A stretch of 64,000 bases of DNA from an uncultured Pelagibacteraceae bacterium (GTDB lineage Bacteria; Pseudomonadota; Alphaproteobacteria; Pelagibacterales; Pelagibacteraceae). A model generated the notes under the pieces. The model was not told the origin of the DNA and ran no database searches. It saw only the letters and a program-made list of their open reading frames with translations. This document shows positions 31,872 through 40,660 of this stretch, piece by piece. A program made the translations under genes and the position numbers. The stretch is from contig CACMYV010000001.1 in NCBI GenBank assembly GCA_902617975.1, forward strand, positions 96,564 through 160,563, written 5' to 3'. Every line of letters begins with the position of its first letter. The stretch's first letter is position 1.

Positions 31872-32139
31872 TATTAAATTTAAAAATTTTTAAATCTGTA
31901 ATTTTTTTTTTTTTTAATTCTTTATCAAAATATATTTTGGAATATTCCATTAGTTTATTTGGTGATGTAAGATAATTGTAATCAAATAAAACTAACTCAT
32001 AAATATCATTGAGAGCCCTGATATCTTCTTGAGTTTCAAAAATTTGTTTATCAAGTTTTTTTGTCGAATTTTTTGTAAAAGCAGTTGAAATTATAAGAAT
32101 AATAATTGGGATAAATAAAAGAAATTTTTTATGCATCAA
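31864..32139 (-). CDS. ftsL: FtsL-like division protein
   Basis: A 91-aa small bitopic protein: one N-terminal membrane helix (about residues 6-22) followed by a charged helical, coiled-coil-like segment (STKKLDKQIFETQEDIRALNDIYELV) and an LTSPNKLMEYSKIYF motif typical of the FtsL/DivIC end. FtsL joins FtsQ and FtsB in the divisome. Identification rests on size, topology and location between rsmH and ftsI. Its start overlaps rsmH by 11 bp. Confidence 0.78.
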   Translation of the reverse strand: MMHKKFLLFIPIIILIISTAFTKNSTKKLDKQIFETQEDIRALNDIYELVLFDYNYLTSPNKLMEYSKIYFDKELKKKKITDLKIFKFNNE

Positions 32140-33121
32140 AGTTCAAATTTTCTATATCTTTTAAGTATTTAAAATTACTAGTAAATTTTTTAAAGTTGCA
32201 TCCATTCTCTAATTTGTATGCAAATCTAAGTTTTGCTGACCTTGAGGGAGGATTAATATTAATCTCACCGGATGATGGAACTATTGGTTTTTTTCTGGTT
32301 AAATTAAAATACCTTTTATTTGAAATACTATTTGGTAAATATCTAGAAGAATTTTTTACTTCTGAGTATTCTTTAAAAAAAAACTTTACTATTTTATCCT
32401 CGATAGAATGAAAAGTAACAACTGCTATTGCTCCACCAACTGGCAAAATATTATAGGCTTTTATTAAACCACATATCAGCTCTGTTATCTCTTTATTTAC
32501 AAAAATTCTAAGAGCTTGAAAAACTTTAGTAGATTTATTTTTTCCACTTTTCTTTTTTTTTACACCTTCAATGATTTCTACTAAATTTTCAGTTTTAATT
32601 TTTTTATTTTTTCTTAATTGTATTATTTTCTTTGAAATTGGTTTTGCATATTTTTCATCACCGAAATACTTAAAAATTTTATATAGACTTTGTTGGCTCA
32701 TTTTTGAAATTACATCATCACAAGAAAAATCATTTAATCCCATTCTCATGTCTAGTTTGCCTTTACTATTAAAAGATATGCCCCTATTTAGATCAGAAAT
32801 CTGATTTAATGAATATCCCAGATCAAAAATAATTGCTTTAATATTATCTTCCTTTATTTGATCGATATCTGAAAATTTTTTGTTATAAAATTTAAATCTT
32901 TTTTTATACTTTGTGTGGAATTGATTAGCTATACTATTGGCAGAATTATCTCTATCTAGTGCTACAATATTATTTAAGTTATTCTCTAAAATCTTTTTTG
33001 AATAACCGCCTGCACCAAATGTACAATCGATAAATGTGCCACCATAAAGAGGGGAAATAATACTAACTAATTCGTTTAGTAATACTGGAAAATGTTTTTC
33101 CAGATTTATGGTGGCATTCAT
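32129..33121 (-). CDS. rsmH: 16S rRNA (cytosine1402-N4)-methyltransferase
   Basis: A 330-aa AdoMet methyltransferase (MraW family). Motifs: HFPVLLNELVSII near residue 10, DCTFGAGGYSKKIL near 33, IIFDLGYSLNQISDLNRGISF near 103 with the following DMRM, and the C-terminal VVTFHSIEDKIVKFFF and SRSAKLRFAYKL. Normally rsmH directly follows mraZ; here ftsZ is inserted between them, leaving an 18-bp gap to ftsZ. Confidence 0.95.
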   Translation of the reverse strand: MNATINLEKHFPVLLNELVSIISPLYGGTFIDCTFGAGGYSKKILENNLNNIVALDRDNSANSIANQFHTKYKKRFKFYNKKFSDIDQIKEDNIKAIIFDLGYSLNQISDLNRGISFNSKGKLDMRMGLNDFSCDDVISKMSQQSLYKIFKYFGDEKYAKPISKKIIQLRKNKKIKTENLVEIIEGVKKKKSGKNKSTKVFQALRIFVNKEITELICGLIKAYNILPVGGAIAVVTFHSIEDKIVKFFFKEYSEVKNSSRYLPNSISNKRYFNLTRKKPIVPSSGEININPPSRSAKLRFAYKLENGCNFKKFTSNFKYLKDIENLNFDA

Positions 33122-33139
33122 TTATTTTTTTGAAGACCA

Positions 33140-34588
33140 TTAATTCTTTTGTCTTCTCAAAAATGCCGGAATTTCTAAATCTTCTTCTTCCTCAGAAATT
33201 ATCTCTTGTGATGAAGTTGATAACTCCTCGTTAGCGTCTGAATTAAATAATTCGGGAGTATCATCTTCGCTCAACTCAAAATTCTCCAAACCATTATTTT
33301 CAGATACTTGCTCATCTATATTGCTTTCAAATTCAGAGTTTACTGAGCTAGCTACAGGTGCTTCAGTTTTCTCTAAATCGTTAATATTTATAGTGCTTGA
33401 TGACTCATTTTCATAATTAGTATCTAAACTTTTAGAACTCAATTCTTCATTCTTCTCTTCTTCCTCTATTTTAAGAGCATTAGCTCCATTAGTAATTATT
33501 GAATTGGTATTGTTTGTAAATTGAAATGATTGTGTTGATCCAGAATTTGAAAACTCTGAATAACCTGGATTTCTATTTTGTATCCTATGAACCATGTTAA
33601 TAACTGATTTTGGTTCAGGTTGTTGTCCATCTAAAGCTGTAGCAACTATTGAAACTCTCATTAGTCCATCCAAACTATCATCAGTTATAGCTCCTATAAT
33701 TAATTCTGCCTCTGGATCTACTTCTGCTCTTACCTTGTTTACAGCCTCATCAACCTCAAATAATTTTAAATCTTTGCCTCCTGTTATATTTACCAAGAGT
33801 CCTTTTGCACCTTTCAAGGAATAATCGTCAATCAATGGATTATTAATTGCTGACTCAGCGGCTTTTACTGCTCTGCCTTCTCCTTCTGCTTGACCCGTTC
33901 CCATCATAGCTTTACCCATTGAGCTCATAACAGTTTCGACATCTGCAAAATCTAAGTTTATAAGCCCTGGTCTAACCATTAAATCAGTTATACTTTGAAC
34001 ACCATGAAGTAAGACATCATTTGATAAAGCAAAAGATTCCTCAAAAGTTGTCTGCTCACTTGCGATTTTGAATAAATTTTGGTTTGGAACAACTATAATA
34101 GTATCAACATGTTTTCGAAGTTCTTCTAAACCTTGTTGAGCTTTTCTCATTCTTGAAGGACCTTCATATAGGAAAGGTAGCGTTATAACTCCAACAGTTA
34201 AAATATTAAGTTCTTTTGCTGCTCTTGCAATTACATGAGCAGATCCAGTTCCAGTTCCTCCACCCATTCCTGCAGTTATGAAAACCATATTTGCACCTTG
34301 CAAGATATTTACTATTTCGTTTAATGACTCATCTGCAGCAGCTTGTCCGATATCTAATTTTGCACCTGCACCCAAACCTTTAGTAAGATTTAAACCCATT
34401 TGTATTTTTGTTTGGGCTTTACTTAATCTTAAATCTTGAGCATCAGTATTTACAGCAATAAACTCAACACCCTGAAGACCAGCTTCAATCATCCCATTTA
34501 TTGCATTTCCTCCAGCACCACCTACTCCTAATACTAATATTCGTGGTTTTAATTCTTTTATATCTGGTGTTTTAAAGTTTATTGTCAT
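33140..34588 (-). CDS. ftsZ: Cell division GTPase FtsZ
   Basis: A 482-aa tubulin homologue that builds the division ring. N-terminal GGAGGNAIN near residue 23-31, tubulin signature GGGTGTG at 109-115, [12 protein letters not shown] near 147 and [11 protein letters not shown] near 220 are all present. A Ser/Glu/Asn-rich linker (about residues 340-465) leads to a conserved C-terminal peptide [11 protein letters not shown] that binds FtsA. The gene sits between mraZ (11 bp) and rsmH (18 bp), not behind ftsA as in most proteobacteria. It therefore lies second in the operon, close to the MraZ-type promoter. The codon use is visibly less AT-extreme than in the Mur genes, consistent with high expression. 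Confidence 0.97.
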   Translation of the reverse strand: MTINFKTPDIKELKPRILVLGVGGAGGNAINGMIEAGLQGVEFIAVNTDAQDLRLSKAQTKIQMGLNLTKGLGAGAKLDIGQAAADESLNEIVNILQGANMVFITAGMGGGTGTGSAHVIARAAKELNILTVGVITLPFLYEGPSRMRKAQQGLEELRKHVDTIIVVPNQNLFKIASEQTTFEESFALSNDVLLHGVQSITDLMVRPGLINLDFADVETVMSSMGKAMMGTGQAEGEGRAVKAAESAINNPLIDDYSLKGAKGLLVNITGGKDLKLFEVDEAVNKVRAEVDPEAELIIGAITDDSLDGLMRVSIVATALDGQQPEPKSVINMVHRIQNRNPGYSEFSNSGSTQSFQFTNNTNSIITNGANALKIEEEEKNEELSSKSLDTNYENESSSTININDLEKTEAPVASSVNSEFESNIDEQVSENNGLENFELSEDDTPELFNSDANEELSTSSQEIISEEEEDLEIPAFLRRQKN

Positions 34589-34599
34589 TTTCTCCCCTT

Positions 34600-35055
34600 T
34601 TAGTTATTAAATTGTTTTTCCCATTTAAGACTTGCTCTATTAATGTTTGATTTTTTTCTAGCGTTTGCCCTAAATTTTTCAAAAAGCATTGGTTCCCAGA
34701 TTTGAAATGTTTTGCCCTGACCAACAAATAACATGCTATTTTTTATTTTTGCATGTTTTAATAATTTTGGAGTTATTTGAACTCTTCCTTCACTGTCAAA
34801 TTGTAAATTTATACTTTCAGATAATATAGATGTAGCGAAATAATCTTTCTTTTCTTCAAAAGGATTGAGTGAGTCAATTGCATTTGAAATTTTTTCTATT
34901 CTATCTTGCGGCCATGCTTCAATACATTGATTGTTAAAAGATGGATAACAAATTATACCATTGTAACCTATATTTGATAAATATGATCTATACGATGCAG
35001 GCACTGAAACCCTTCCTTTTTTGTCTAATTTGTTTTCGTAAGTTGATAAAAACAT
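34600..35055 (-). CDS. mraZ: Transcriptional regulator MraZ
   Basis: A 151-aa protein with two tandem AbrB/MazE-like swapped-hairpin domains ([20 protein letters not shown] near residues 2-21; [19 protein letters not shown] near 79-97). MraZ forms a ring-shaped oligomer that binds TGGG direct repeats and represses the dcw cluster. Three such boxes at 10-bp spacing lie just upstream. It is the first gene of the cluster, directly followed by ftsZ. Confidence 0.94.
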   Translation of the reverse strand: MFLSTYENKLDKKGRVSVPASYRSYLSNIGYNGIICYPSFNNQCIEAWPQDRIEKISNAIDSLNPFEEKKDYFATSILSESINLQFDSEGRVQITPKLLKHAKIKNSMLFVGQGKTFQIWEPMLFEKFRANARKKSNINRASLKWEKQFNN

Positions 35056-35075
35056 AAACCATATTATCCCTAATT

Positions 35076-35100
35076 TGGGTATTTATGGGATATTATGGGT
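35076..35100. promoter_or_regulatory. mraZ: Candidate MraZ operator: three TGGG boxes at 10-bp period
   Basis: On the plus strand TGGGT (35076-35080), TGGGA (35086-35090) and TGGGT (35096-35100) repeat exactly every ten bases with AT-only spacers, matching the TGGGN-N5 spacing described for E. coli MraZ. Here the repeats are on the strand opposite to mraZ. Boxes 2 and 3 flank the putative -10 element, so binding would block the promoter. Confidence 0.65.
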
Positions 35101-35118
35101 TTTATAATAAAGCGTCAA
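35090..35118 (-). promoter_or_regulatory. Sigma70-like promoter of the mraZ-dcw operon
   Basis: On the minus strand TTGACG (35118-35113) is followed after 17 nt by TAATAT (35095-35090). Predicted start is near 35083, giving a leader of about 28 nt before the mraZ ATG at 35055. It is the best -35/-10 match I saw in the window. Confidence 0.6.
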
Positions 35119-35181
35119 TAGCTAATATTATGAAACTCTTTTGGTTAAATATATTGATTATTTAGATTTATTTTTATGAAT

Positions 35182-35537
35182 GCCAGATAAACTATAAGCC
35201 GGGTTCTGTCATTTAAACTTATCATTTATCTAGGCTTTAAATCACTTTAAAGCTCAAGCAACTAACCCTGATGACTAGCCAAAGACTGCTTTTAGTTATT
35301 TCTAACAATGTCATCTCTACTCAGTCTTGCTCCCAGTGGGGTTTTCCATGCGCTAGTTGTTACCAACTGAGCCGGTGTGCTCTTACCACACCTTTTCACC
35401 CTTGCCTTGATAAGGCGGTTTATTTTCTGTGGCACTATCCCTAGGGTTGCCCCTGCCAGTTATTATCTGGCACTGTGTCTTTGTAGAGCCCGGACTTTCC
35501 TCTTTAATAAATTAAAGTGATAAGTCATTTATCTGGC
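35182..35537 (-). ncRNA. rnpB: RNase P RNA, class A
   Basis: About 356 nt. The conserved core is easy to read on the minus strand: GAGGAAAGTCCGGGCTC near the 5' end, the CAGGGGCAACCC region, the ACTGGGAGCAAG stretch and the 3' ACAGAACCCGGCTTA (P4 partner). Ends are set by a 10-bp terminal P1 helix, GCCAGATAAA at the 5' end (35537-35528) pairing with TTTATCTGGC at the 3' end (35191-35182). It lies between the mraZ promoter and the amidase gene and is transcribed alone. Confidence 0.95.
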
Positions 35538-35543
35538 AAGAAA

Positions 35544-35571
35544 TATTTATTCTTTTTTTTTTAATTTTCAA
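35544..35571 (-). promoter_or_regulatory. Candidate promoter of rnpB
   Basis: On the minus strand TTGAAA (35571-35566) is followed after 16 nt, mostly an A-tract, by TAAATA (35549-35544). The expected start about 7 nt further falls at the first base of the P1 helix at 35537. Confidence 0.45.
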
Positions 35572-35586
35572 CAATTTTATATTCAG

Positions 35587-36306
35587 CTAAATCAAGGATT
35601 TTAAAATCATATTCGTTTCCTGATCAACTATACTGCTTATTAGTTCTGGTCTAAATCTTCTTTGAAAATTTTTATATATTTTAATTTTTTCATCTGAATT
35701 ATTTGTTATTTTATAACCAAACTTAAATAACCTCATATAAAAATTTTTAGTGTCTTTTAATTTTATATTTCTCAATTTTTTACATTCTTTTTCTTCTATG
35801 CTATGCCATAAACTTAATTTTTTTTTATACAATAACTTCCATGGAAATTTTTCTCCTGGATCTTTTTTTCTTAAAGGAGCAATATCAGAATGACCTAAAA
35901 TATTTTCATTTTTAATTTTATATTTTTTTTTTAATTTTTTTGATAAATTTATAACTGATATTATTTGTCTTCGGGTAAAATTCTCATAACCATGCCTGTG
36001 TCCAGGATTTGAGATCTCTATTCCTATTGAATTATGATTAAGAAACTTATCTTTTTTCCAATATGAATGTCCAGCATGCCAAGCAACATATAGCTCGGGA
36101 ACCATTTTAATAATTTTACCATTTTTTTTTATAAAATAGTGGCAACTTACCTTAGAGGTACTATCTGTTAATTTTTTTATAGCTGCGTTTTCAGATTTCA
36201 TACCTGTGTAATGAATTATTAAATACTTTAATTTTGACGGACTTCTTTTCTTGGTGTTGAAATTTGGTGAGTAATTTATTGACATTTTTTCAACATTTTT
36301 CTGCAT
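35587..36306 (-). CDS. N-acetylmuramoyl-L-alanine amidase, AmpD/Amidase_2 family
   Basis: A 239-aa zinc amidase that cuts between MurNAc and the stem peptide. Amidase_2 markers: LIIHYTG with the first zinc His (about residue 33), HYFIKKNGKIIKMVPE, AWHAGHSYW, NSIGIEISNPG and the C-terminal GHSDIAPLRKKDPGEKFPW with the second zinc His and the Asp ligand. It has no signal peptide or lipobox, so a cytoplasmic recycling role like AmpD is likely, although the C-terminal extension resembles AmiD. The first eight residues before a second Met (start 36285) are uncertain. It is divergent from mlaA. Confidence 0.85.
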   Translation of the reverse strand: MQKNVEKMSINYSPNFNTKKRSPSKLKYLIIHYTGMKSENAAIKKLTDSTSKVSCHYFIKKNGKIIKMVPELYVAWHAGHSYWKKDKFLNHNSIGIEISNPGHRHGYENFTRRQIISVINLSKKLKKKYKIKNENILGHSDIAPLRKKDPGEKFPWKLLYKKKLSLWHSIEEKECKKLRNIKLKDTKNFYMRLFKFGYKITNNSDEKIKIYKNFQRRFRPELISSIVDQETNMILKSLI

Positions 36307-36358
36307 AAATTAAAACAATTTATCTTTATATTAGTTTTAATTATACTATAACTATTTT

Positions 36359-37159
36359 ATGAACAAATATCTTTCGTTTTTACTAATTATATTATTCACA
36401 TTTACAAATAATATTACATTTGCGGGAGATGACGGAAAACTCAAGTTGAATGGAAGTGAAAGTAACGGCTACATAGAAGTCAGCGACTGTTTTGAAAAAG
36501 TAAATAGAGGTGTATTTGGATTTAATCAAGTTTTAGATAAAGCAATTTTTAGACCACTTGCTAAAGGATACAGAATGTTTCCTCAACCAATAAGATCGGG
36601 TACTAGTAATGCACTTAGTAATTTAGGTAATGTCGTAACTATTCCTAATAATTTTCTGCAAGGTCAGTTTAAAGATGCAGGGATAAATTCAGCAAGATTT
36701 ATTATTAATTCTACTTTAGGTATAGCTGGAATTTTTGATGTTGCATCATATTATGGTTTGCAAAAGCGTGATAAAGAAGATTATGGACAAACGCTAGGGG
36801 TCTGGGGTGCAGGACCTGGTTGTTATTTTGTTTTACCTGTTTTGGGACCAACTACTATCAGAGATTCACTAGGATCATTAGTAAATTTAGTTGGTGGAGA
36901 TGCATGGTACAATGTGACTGTTGTTAATGATACTCAATATTTTTCTGAAGCTGATTATTATGTATCAAGATTAATGAGTGGAATAGATTTCAGAGCTAAA
37001 AATTTAGAGTCTTTTGACAGTTTAGAAAATAGTTCAGTAGATCTTTATGCATCGGTTAGAAGTCTTTATTTACAAGACAGGTATAGAAAAGTTAGAAATA
37101 TAGATAAAACAACTGAAACACTTAGTGACGACGACTGGGAAGAGCTAGATAATCAATAA
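36359..37159 (+). CDS. mlaA: MlaA/VacJ family outer-membrane lipid asymmetry protein
   Basis: A 266-aa component of the Mla system that removes phospholipids from the outer leaflet of the outer membrane. A signal peptide ends near TFA (residues 20-22). The family core is clear: FNQVLDKAIFRPLAKGYR near 54, NFLQGQFKDAG near 97, RFIINSTLGIAGIFDVA near 115, EDYGQTLGVWGAGPGCYFVLPVLGPTTIRDSLG near 140-172. Unlike E. coli MlaA there is no lipobox cysteine after the signal peptide. It is followed 11 bp later by mlaC, forming an operon. Confidence 0.88.
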   Translation: MNKYLSFLLIILFTFTNNITFAGDDGKLKLNGSESNGYIEVSDCFEKVNRGVFGFNQVLDKAIFRPLAKGYRMFPQPIRSGTSNALSNLGNVVTIPNNFLQGQFKDAGINSARFIINSTLGIAGIFDVASYYGLQKRDKEDYGQTLGVWGAGPGCYFVLPVLGPTTIRDSLGSLVNLVGGDAWYNVTVVNDTQYFSEADYYVSRLMSGIDFRAKNLESFDSLENSSVDLYASVRSLYLQDRYRKVRNIDKTTETLSDDDWEELDNQ

Positions 37160-37170
37160 TTAATCATTAG

Positions 37171-37761
37171 ATGAATTTTATAAAATATTTAATAATATTT
37201 TTATTTTTAATAAATATTAATAGTACTTTATTCGCAAAAGATCCAAGCTCATTAATTAATGAAATAGTTGATGAGGCAGCATCAATATTGTCGAGTGAAG
37301 ATCCAGTGGAGTCAAAAATAATTAAATTAAATGCTATTGCAGAGAGAAGTGTAGATATAAATGGAATAGGCATGTACACTTTAGGAAAATATAGAAAATC
37401 TATAAATGAAGAACAAAAATCAAAATACCAAAAATTATTTAGAAGCTATTTTTTAAAAAGCTTCTCAAGCAGATTAGTTGATTATACAAATCCAAGAATT
37501 AATGTTGTCTCACAAAAAAAAATTAATGATAAATATACAATAGTTAATAGCGTATTAGAGGCGACATCAAAAAGACCTCAAGTAAAAATAGATTGGAGAA
37601 TTTACACAAAAAATCCCGATAGACCATTAATAAGAGATCTAATTGTAGAGGGATTAAGTTTGGCCAGAACGCAAAAAGAGGAATTTAACTCTATTATACA
37701 AAACAATGATGGAGATATAAATGCTCTATTTAAAACACTGGAGGAATTTTTAATTAAATAA
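37171..37761 (+). CDS. mlaC: MlaC/Ttg2D family periplasmic phospholipid-binding protein
   Basis: A 196-aa secreted protein: signal peptide ending at LFA (about residues 20-22), then the MlaC fold with SVDINGIGMYTLGKYRKSINEEQKSKYQKLFRSYF near 67-100 and VKIDWRIYTKNPDRPLIRDLIVEGLSLARTQKEEFNSII near 136-175, which matches the VDWRV...YKVYDVVVEGVSLVTTQRSEF pattern of the family. It shuttles phospholipid between MlaA and the MlaFEDB transporter. The MlaFEDB genes are not in the window. Confidence 0.88.
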   Translation: MNFIKYLIIFLFLININSTLFAKDPSSLINEIVDEAASILSSEDPVESKIIKLNAIAERSVDINGIGMYTLGKYRKSINEEQKSKYQKLFRSYFLKSFSSRLVDYTNPRINVVSQKKINDKYTIVNSVLEATSKRPQVKIDWRIYTKNPDRPLIRDLIVEGLSLARTQKEEFNSIIQNNDGDINALFKTLEEFLIK

Positions 37762-37762
37762 T

Positions 37763-38323
37763 CTAGTAAAATCCAATTTCACTTAAGCAAATATCTGATT
37801 TGAAATCATCAAAACCCGCAACTAAACCAACCGATTTTATATTTTGTCCCAATATAGTTTTTGGTTGATAAAAATTAGATTTTTTAAATTGTTCAAATGG
37901 CGCTCTAATTTCAATCCAATTCTTTGTTGTTACAAAGGTGTAACTATAATACTGCCATGGTGCTAGTGTTAGCCCTGTTCTTAAATGAAGATTGTAATTT
38001 TTTTCATTGCCATAAACTTTTACATAGACTCCTTCATAATCTTTACTATTAATTTCGGGATTTAATTTTGCTCTGATTTGTATAAACCCACCATTATTTT
38101 TAGTGGATACATTACCAGTCATTCTATAACAAATAACTCCATCAACTTTCTCTACGTTAAATTTTCCTGTCGATACACCTCCCATTACTTGATCAGTAAT
38201 AAGAAGCCAATTTTGAGATTGATTAGTTAATTTAGGGTTTTTCAATTGATCTAAAATCATATTTTTAGATAAAACATTATTTTGGCATATTAATAATAAA
38301 ATTAAATATATTATTTTTTTCAA
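37763..38323 (-). CDS. CIA30-domain secreted protein
   Basis: A 186-aa protein with an N-terminal signal peptide (about residues 1-19) and a beta-sandwich resembling CIA30 (complex I intermediate-associated protein 30): WLLITDQVMGGVSTGKF near residue 40, GGFIQIRAKLN near 80, YEGVYVKVYGNEKNYNLHLRT near 95-116 and FKSDICLSEIGFY at the C-terminus. CIA30-like domains are carbohydrate-binding-like modules; the bacterial role is unknown. Here the signal peptide argues against a direct complex I assembly function. It converges on mlaC with a 1-bp gap. Confidence 0.75.
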   Translation of the reverse strand: MKKIIYLILLLICQNNVLSKNMILDQLKNPKLTNQSQNWLLITDQVMGGVSTGKFNVEKVDGVICYRMTGNVSTKNNGGFIQIRAKLNPEINSKDYEGVYVKVYGNEKNYNLHLRTGLTLAPWQYYSYTFVTTKNWIEIRAPFEQFKKSNFYQPKTILGQNIKSVGLVAGFDDFKSDICLSEIGFY

Positions 38324-38330
38324 GACAGAA

Positions 38331-38786
38331 CTATTTTTTTTTTGCCAATTGTTGGAGAAGATAAATTTCTTTTTCGGTAAGATTATTTTTTTCTTCTTTG
38401 ATTTGGTCTTCTATGCTAAACAAGGTTATAAGTGAAAAAAAAGTGACTAGACCAGTTAATATAATAAAATAAACTGAGCTCAGATTAACAATTATCAGTA
38501 TTACAAATACACTTGTCCATCCAATAAAAACACCTCTTAAAATTGTACGATGACTTTTTAAATCAGGTATTTTTGTAAACTGAATAAACAGGAGTATTAA
38601 AAGCAGCATTATTCCAGAAATAGATGAACGTAATAGGACTAACGTATCTAATCCTCCCCCATATAACTCTCGATGAATTAAATATGCAACAACCGCTTTA
38701 TAAGCAAAATAAAAAAGAATTACAGAAGAGACTAATATTGAAACATAGTATGATATCCTAGGTTTAATATTTATTTTAAACTTCAT
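38331..38786 (-). CDS. Small four-helix membrane protein of unknown function
   Basis: A 151-aa protein that I do not recognise. It has four hydrophobic helices (about residues 12-34, 50-67, 84-101 and 104-122) and a charged, probably cytoplasmic C-terminal helix (DQIKEEKNNLTEKEIYLLQQLAKKK). It lies 8 bp upstream of the CIA30 gene on the same strand and probably shares its transcript. The tRNA gene with CAT anticodon lies 76 bp upstream. Confidence 0.65.
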   Translation of the reverse strand: MKFKINIKPRISYYVSILVSSVILFYFAYKAVVAYLIHRELYGGGLDTLVLLRSSISGIMLLLILLFIQFTKIPDLKSHRTILRGVFIGWTSVFVILIIVNLSSVYFIILTGLVTFFSLITLFSIEDQIKEEKNNLTEKEIYLLQQLAKKK

Positions 38787-38861
38787 ATATTTTTTATAAT
38801 AGTATAGTTTTTACTTAGATTTTAAAAAACTATAATTTATTAACATTGATTTTACTTGATT

Positions 38862-38938
38862 TGGTGGGCCCGCCAGGACTCGAACCTGGGACCAATACAT
38901 TATGAGTGTACTGCTCTAACCAACTGAGCTACAGGCCC
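38862..38938 (-). tRNA. tRNA with CAT anticodon (tRNA-Ile2 more likely than tRNA-Met)
   Basis: A 77-nt gene including an encoded CCA. Acceptor stem GGGCCTG/CGGGCCC (one T.G wobble), D-stem GCTC/GAGC, anticodon stem GTACA/TGTAT with loop CTCATAA, and T-arm CCAGG-TTCGAGT-CCTGG all fold normally. Anticodon CAT fits elongator Met or the lysidine-modified Ile2. The variable-loop region (TTGGTC) looks more like Ile2, but this is not decisive. Its 5' 40 nt and upstream flank recur at 46819-46970. Confidence 0.92.
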
Positions 38939-39058
38939 TTTGATAAATCAAGGTTTTATACCATAAAAAAAGTTAATCAAGCACCAATGTTTTTATTTTG
39001 TTTCTATTTATTTCCTTTTGTAATTGCATTAGTTGGTAAATCGGTTGGTAAGTGATTT
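38899..39058. repeat. Left direct repeat of the tRNA-bracketed island (attL-like)
   Basis: This stretch covers the 5' half of the CAT tRNA (38899-38938) plus about 120 bp upstream. 38899-38948 matches 46819-46868 base for base. Up to 38990 there are only three mismatches in 92 bp, and similarity then fades with small gaps towards 39058. The inner end carries two TTGGTAA words (39033 onward). Confidence 0.85.
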
Positions 39059-39067
39059 AACAAGTAA

Positions 39068-40324
39068 TTAATTTTTCTTTGTTCTTTCAATTTTTTTTAG
39101 AAGTTCATTCATCTTATCTATTTTTGAAATTACCTTTTTTGCAGCTAATTTTTCAGCTTCATTGTACTCATAATCTCTGCAATTAATTGACAATTTCCAT
39201 TTATTAAACGATAAACCAGTTTGATCAATTAAGGCTGAAAAATTATTAGCTTTTTTATTTTTGAAAGTAATTTTGTTTTTATAATTATATTTTACTTTAT
39301 CATTTTTATTATCCCCCTCTAATTCAATTTCATTAGTATAATTAATAATATTATTATTTGTTTTAGTGTAAGGTTGTTTATCAGCAATCCCATACATACC
39401 CGTCAAAACTGATACAGCTTCATCATCAGATAAATCCGCTATTTCATTTCTGGTTTCAGAAATAATAAATATTATTTCTTTTCCAGCAAATCTCTCATAA
39501 TCACTTGAAGCTATACCTGCAGCTTTTAAATCTTCTGTAGTAGGTAAACAAAATGCATACATTACAGTTTGATCTGCTGCATTTTCATTGCCATAACTAG
39601 AATCTATTAAATTTGATAATGTATAAGTAGATATATAATCATCTGATTGATAATCTAGATATGAATAATTTTCTTTAAATAAAACCGTTGAACTGATTCC
39701 ATTTATTATTTCAGAATAAAAATTTATTAAATCATTTTCTTCTTCATCTGTACCATTCGCATATAATGAAAGTGTTAAATAACCTTCTCGACCCAAAATC
39801 AAACTTTTAAATTCATATGAAATATCATTATCACTCCAAAAAATTTTAAGAGCATAATTTACAGGTTTATTTTCTTCAAAATTTGGTTTACTAATCCATT
39901 CTATTTCTGAAATTTTATCTCCAACTACTTTTTTCATGGCCTTTAACAAATCATCAGAAGTTATATTTTTAAATCTATTAGTTGTTACATATCCAGCATC
40001 ATTATAGTCTATCTCAATTGTATAATAATCATCTTTATCTGAAATGATCATATTATAGGGTAACTCATCATTATCTTGACCTGTCATATATTTCCTATAA
40101 TTTTTTAATTTTTCTATTTCATCTAAATACATCTCAGATTTAATTATTTCTAATGTTGCATTAGCATCAGGTATCTCAATTACTTTTGTTTCTTCATTCT
40201 CTAAATTTTTCCAACCGAGGTTGTAGTAAGGGTCAACTAAGTTAGATTGAGACGTTGTTTTTTCGCTAAATGATTTAGTAATTGAAAGTAAAAAAAAAAT
40301 TAAAATAAAAAACTTAAATTTCAC
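39068..40324 (-). CDS. Secreted protein with weak similarity to DUF2167
   Basis: A 418-aa protein with a signal peptide (about residues 1-20). The middle part follows the DUF2167 pattern: YYTIEIDYNDAGYVTTNRFKNITSDDLL near residue 100, EIEWISKPNFE and then LGREGYLTLSL near 190, which in that family reads GYVkDd...LL, GW...P.yd and LGREGyl. The C-terminus is Lys/Asn-rich and helical without a membrane anchor, unlike many DUF2167 proteins. Function is unknown. Its start overlaps the upstream small membrane protein gene by 4 bp, giving a two-gene operon at the left edge of the island. Confidence 0.6.
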   Translation of the reverse strand: MKFKFFILIFFLLSITKSFSEKTTSQSNLVDPYYNLGWKNLENEETKVIEIPDANATLEIIKSEMYLDEIEKLKNYRKYMTGQDNDELPYNMIISDKDDYYTIEIDYNDAGYVTTNRFKNITSDDLLKAMKKVVGDKISEIEWISKPNFEENKPVNYALKIFWSDNDISYEFKSLILGREGYLTLSLYANGTDEEENDLINFYSEIINGISSTVLFKENYSYLDYQSDDYISTYTLSNLIDSSYGNENAADQTVMYAFCLPTTEDLKAAGIASSDYERFAGKEIIFIISETRNEIADLSDDEAVSVLTGMYGIADKQPYTKTNNNIINYTNEIELEGDNKNDKVKYNYKNKITFKNKKANNFSALIDQTGLSFNKWKLSINCRDYEYNEAEKLAAKKVISKIDKMNELLKKIERTKKN

Positions 40325-40560
40325 TTAGATTTTTTTTTGATTTTTTTTTTTGGTTTTTCTCTAAATCTATCTAATGCAGGATCATCACTTCCACTTTGAG
40401 TAGTTTTAGCATTTATCAATAAATAGCCGATACCACCAATTATAATTGGAGAAAACTGTGCAACATTATTTGGCAAAAATGGCGTTAAATTTATACCAAT
40501 CCATGATGTAGCAAAATCTGCAAGAGCAAATATGATTAAGATATATCCTAGTATATTCAT
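40321..40560 (-). CDS. Small membrane protein of unknown function
   Basis: A 79-aa protein (start ATG at 40560) with two hydrophobic helices (about residues 2-18 and 33-49) and a very basic tail ending KKKIKKKSK. An in-frame upstream start at 40599 would add 13 residues (MFLIFLRKCYYYF) but the shorter form begins directly with the first helix. It overlaps the DUF2167-like gene by 4 bp (ATGA), so they are likely co-translated. No family recognised. Confidence 0.55.
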   Translation of the reverse strand: MNILGYILIIFALADFATSWIGINLTPFLPNNVAQFSPIIIGGIGYLLINAKTTQSGSDDPALDRFREKPKKKIKKKSK

Positions 40561-40660
40561 AAAGTAATAGTAACACTTTCTTAAAAAAATTAAAAACAAC
40601 TTATTTTTGAAAAAATTGTAATTTTTAAATAATTTTTTAAGGATATAATTAGTTTAGAAT

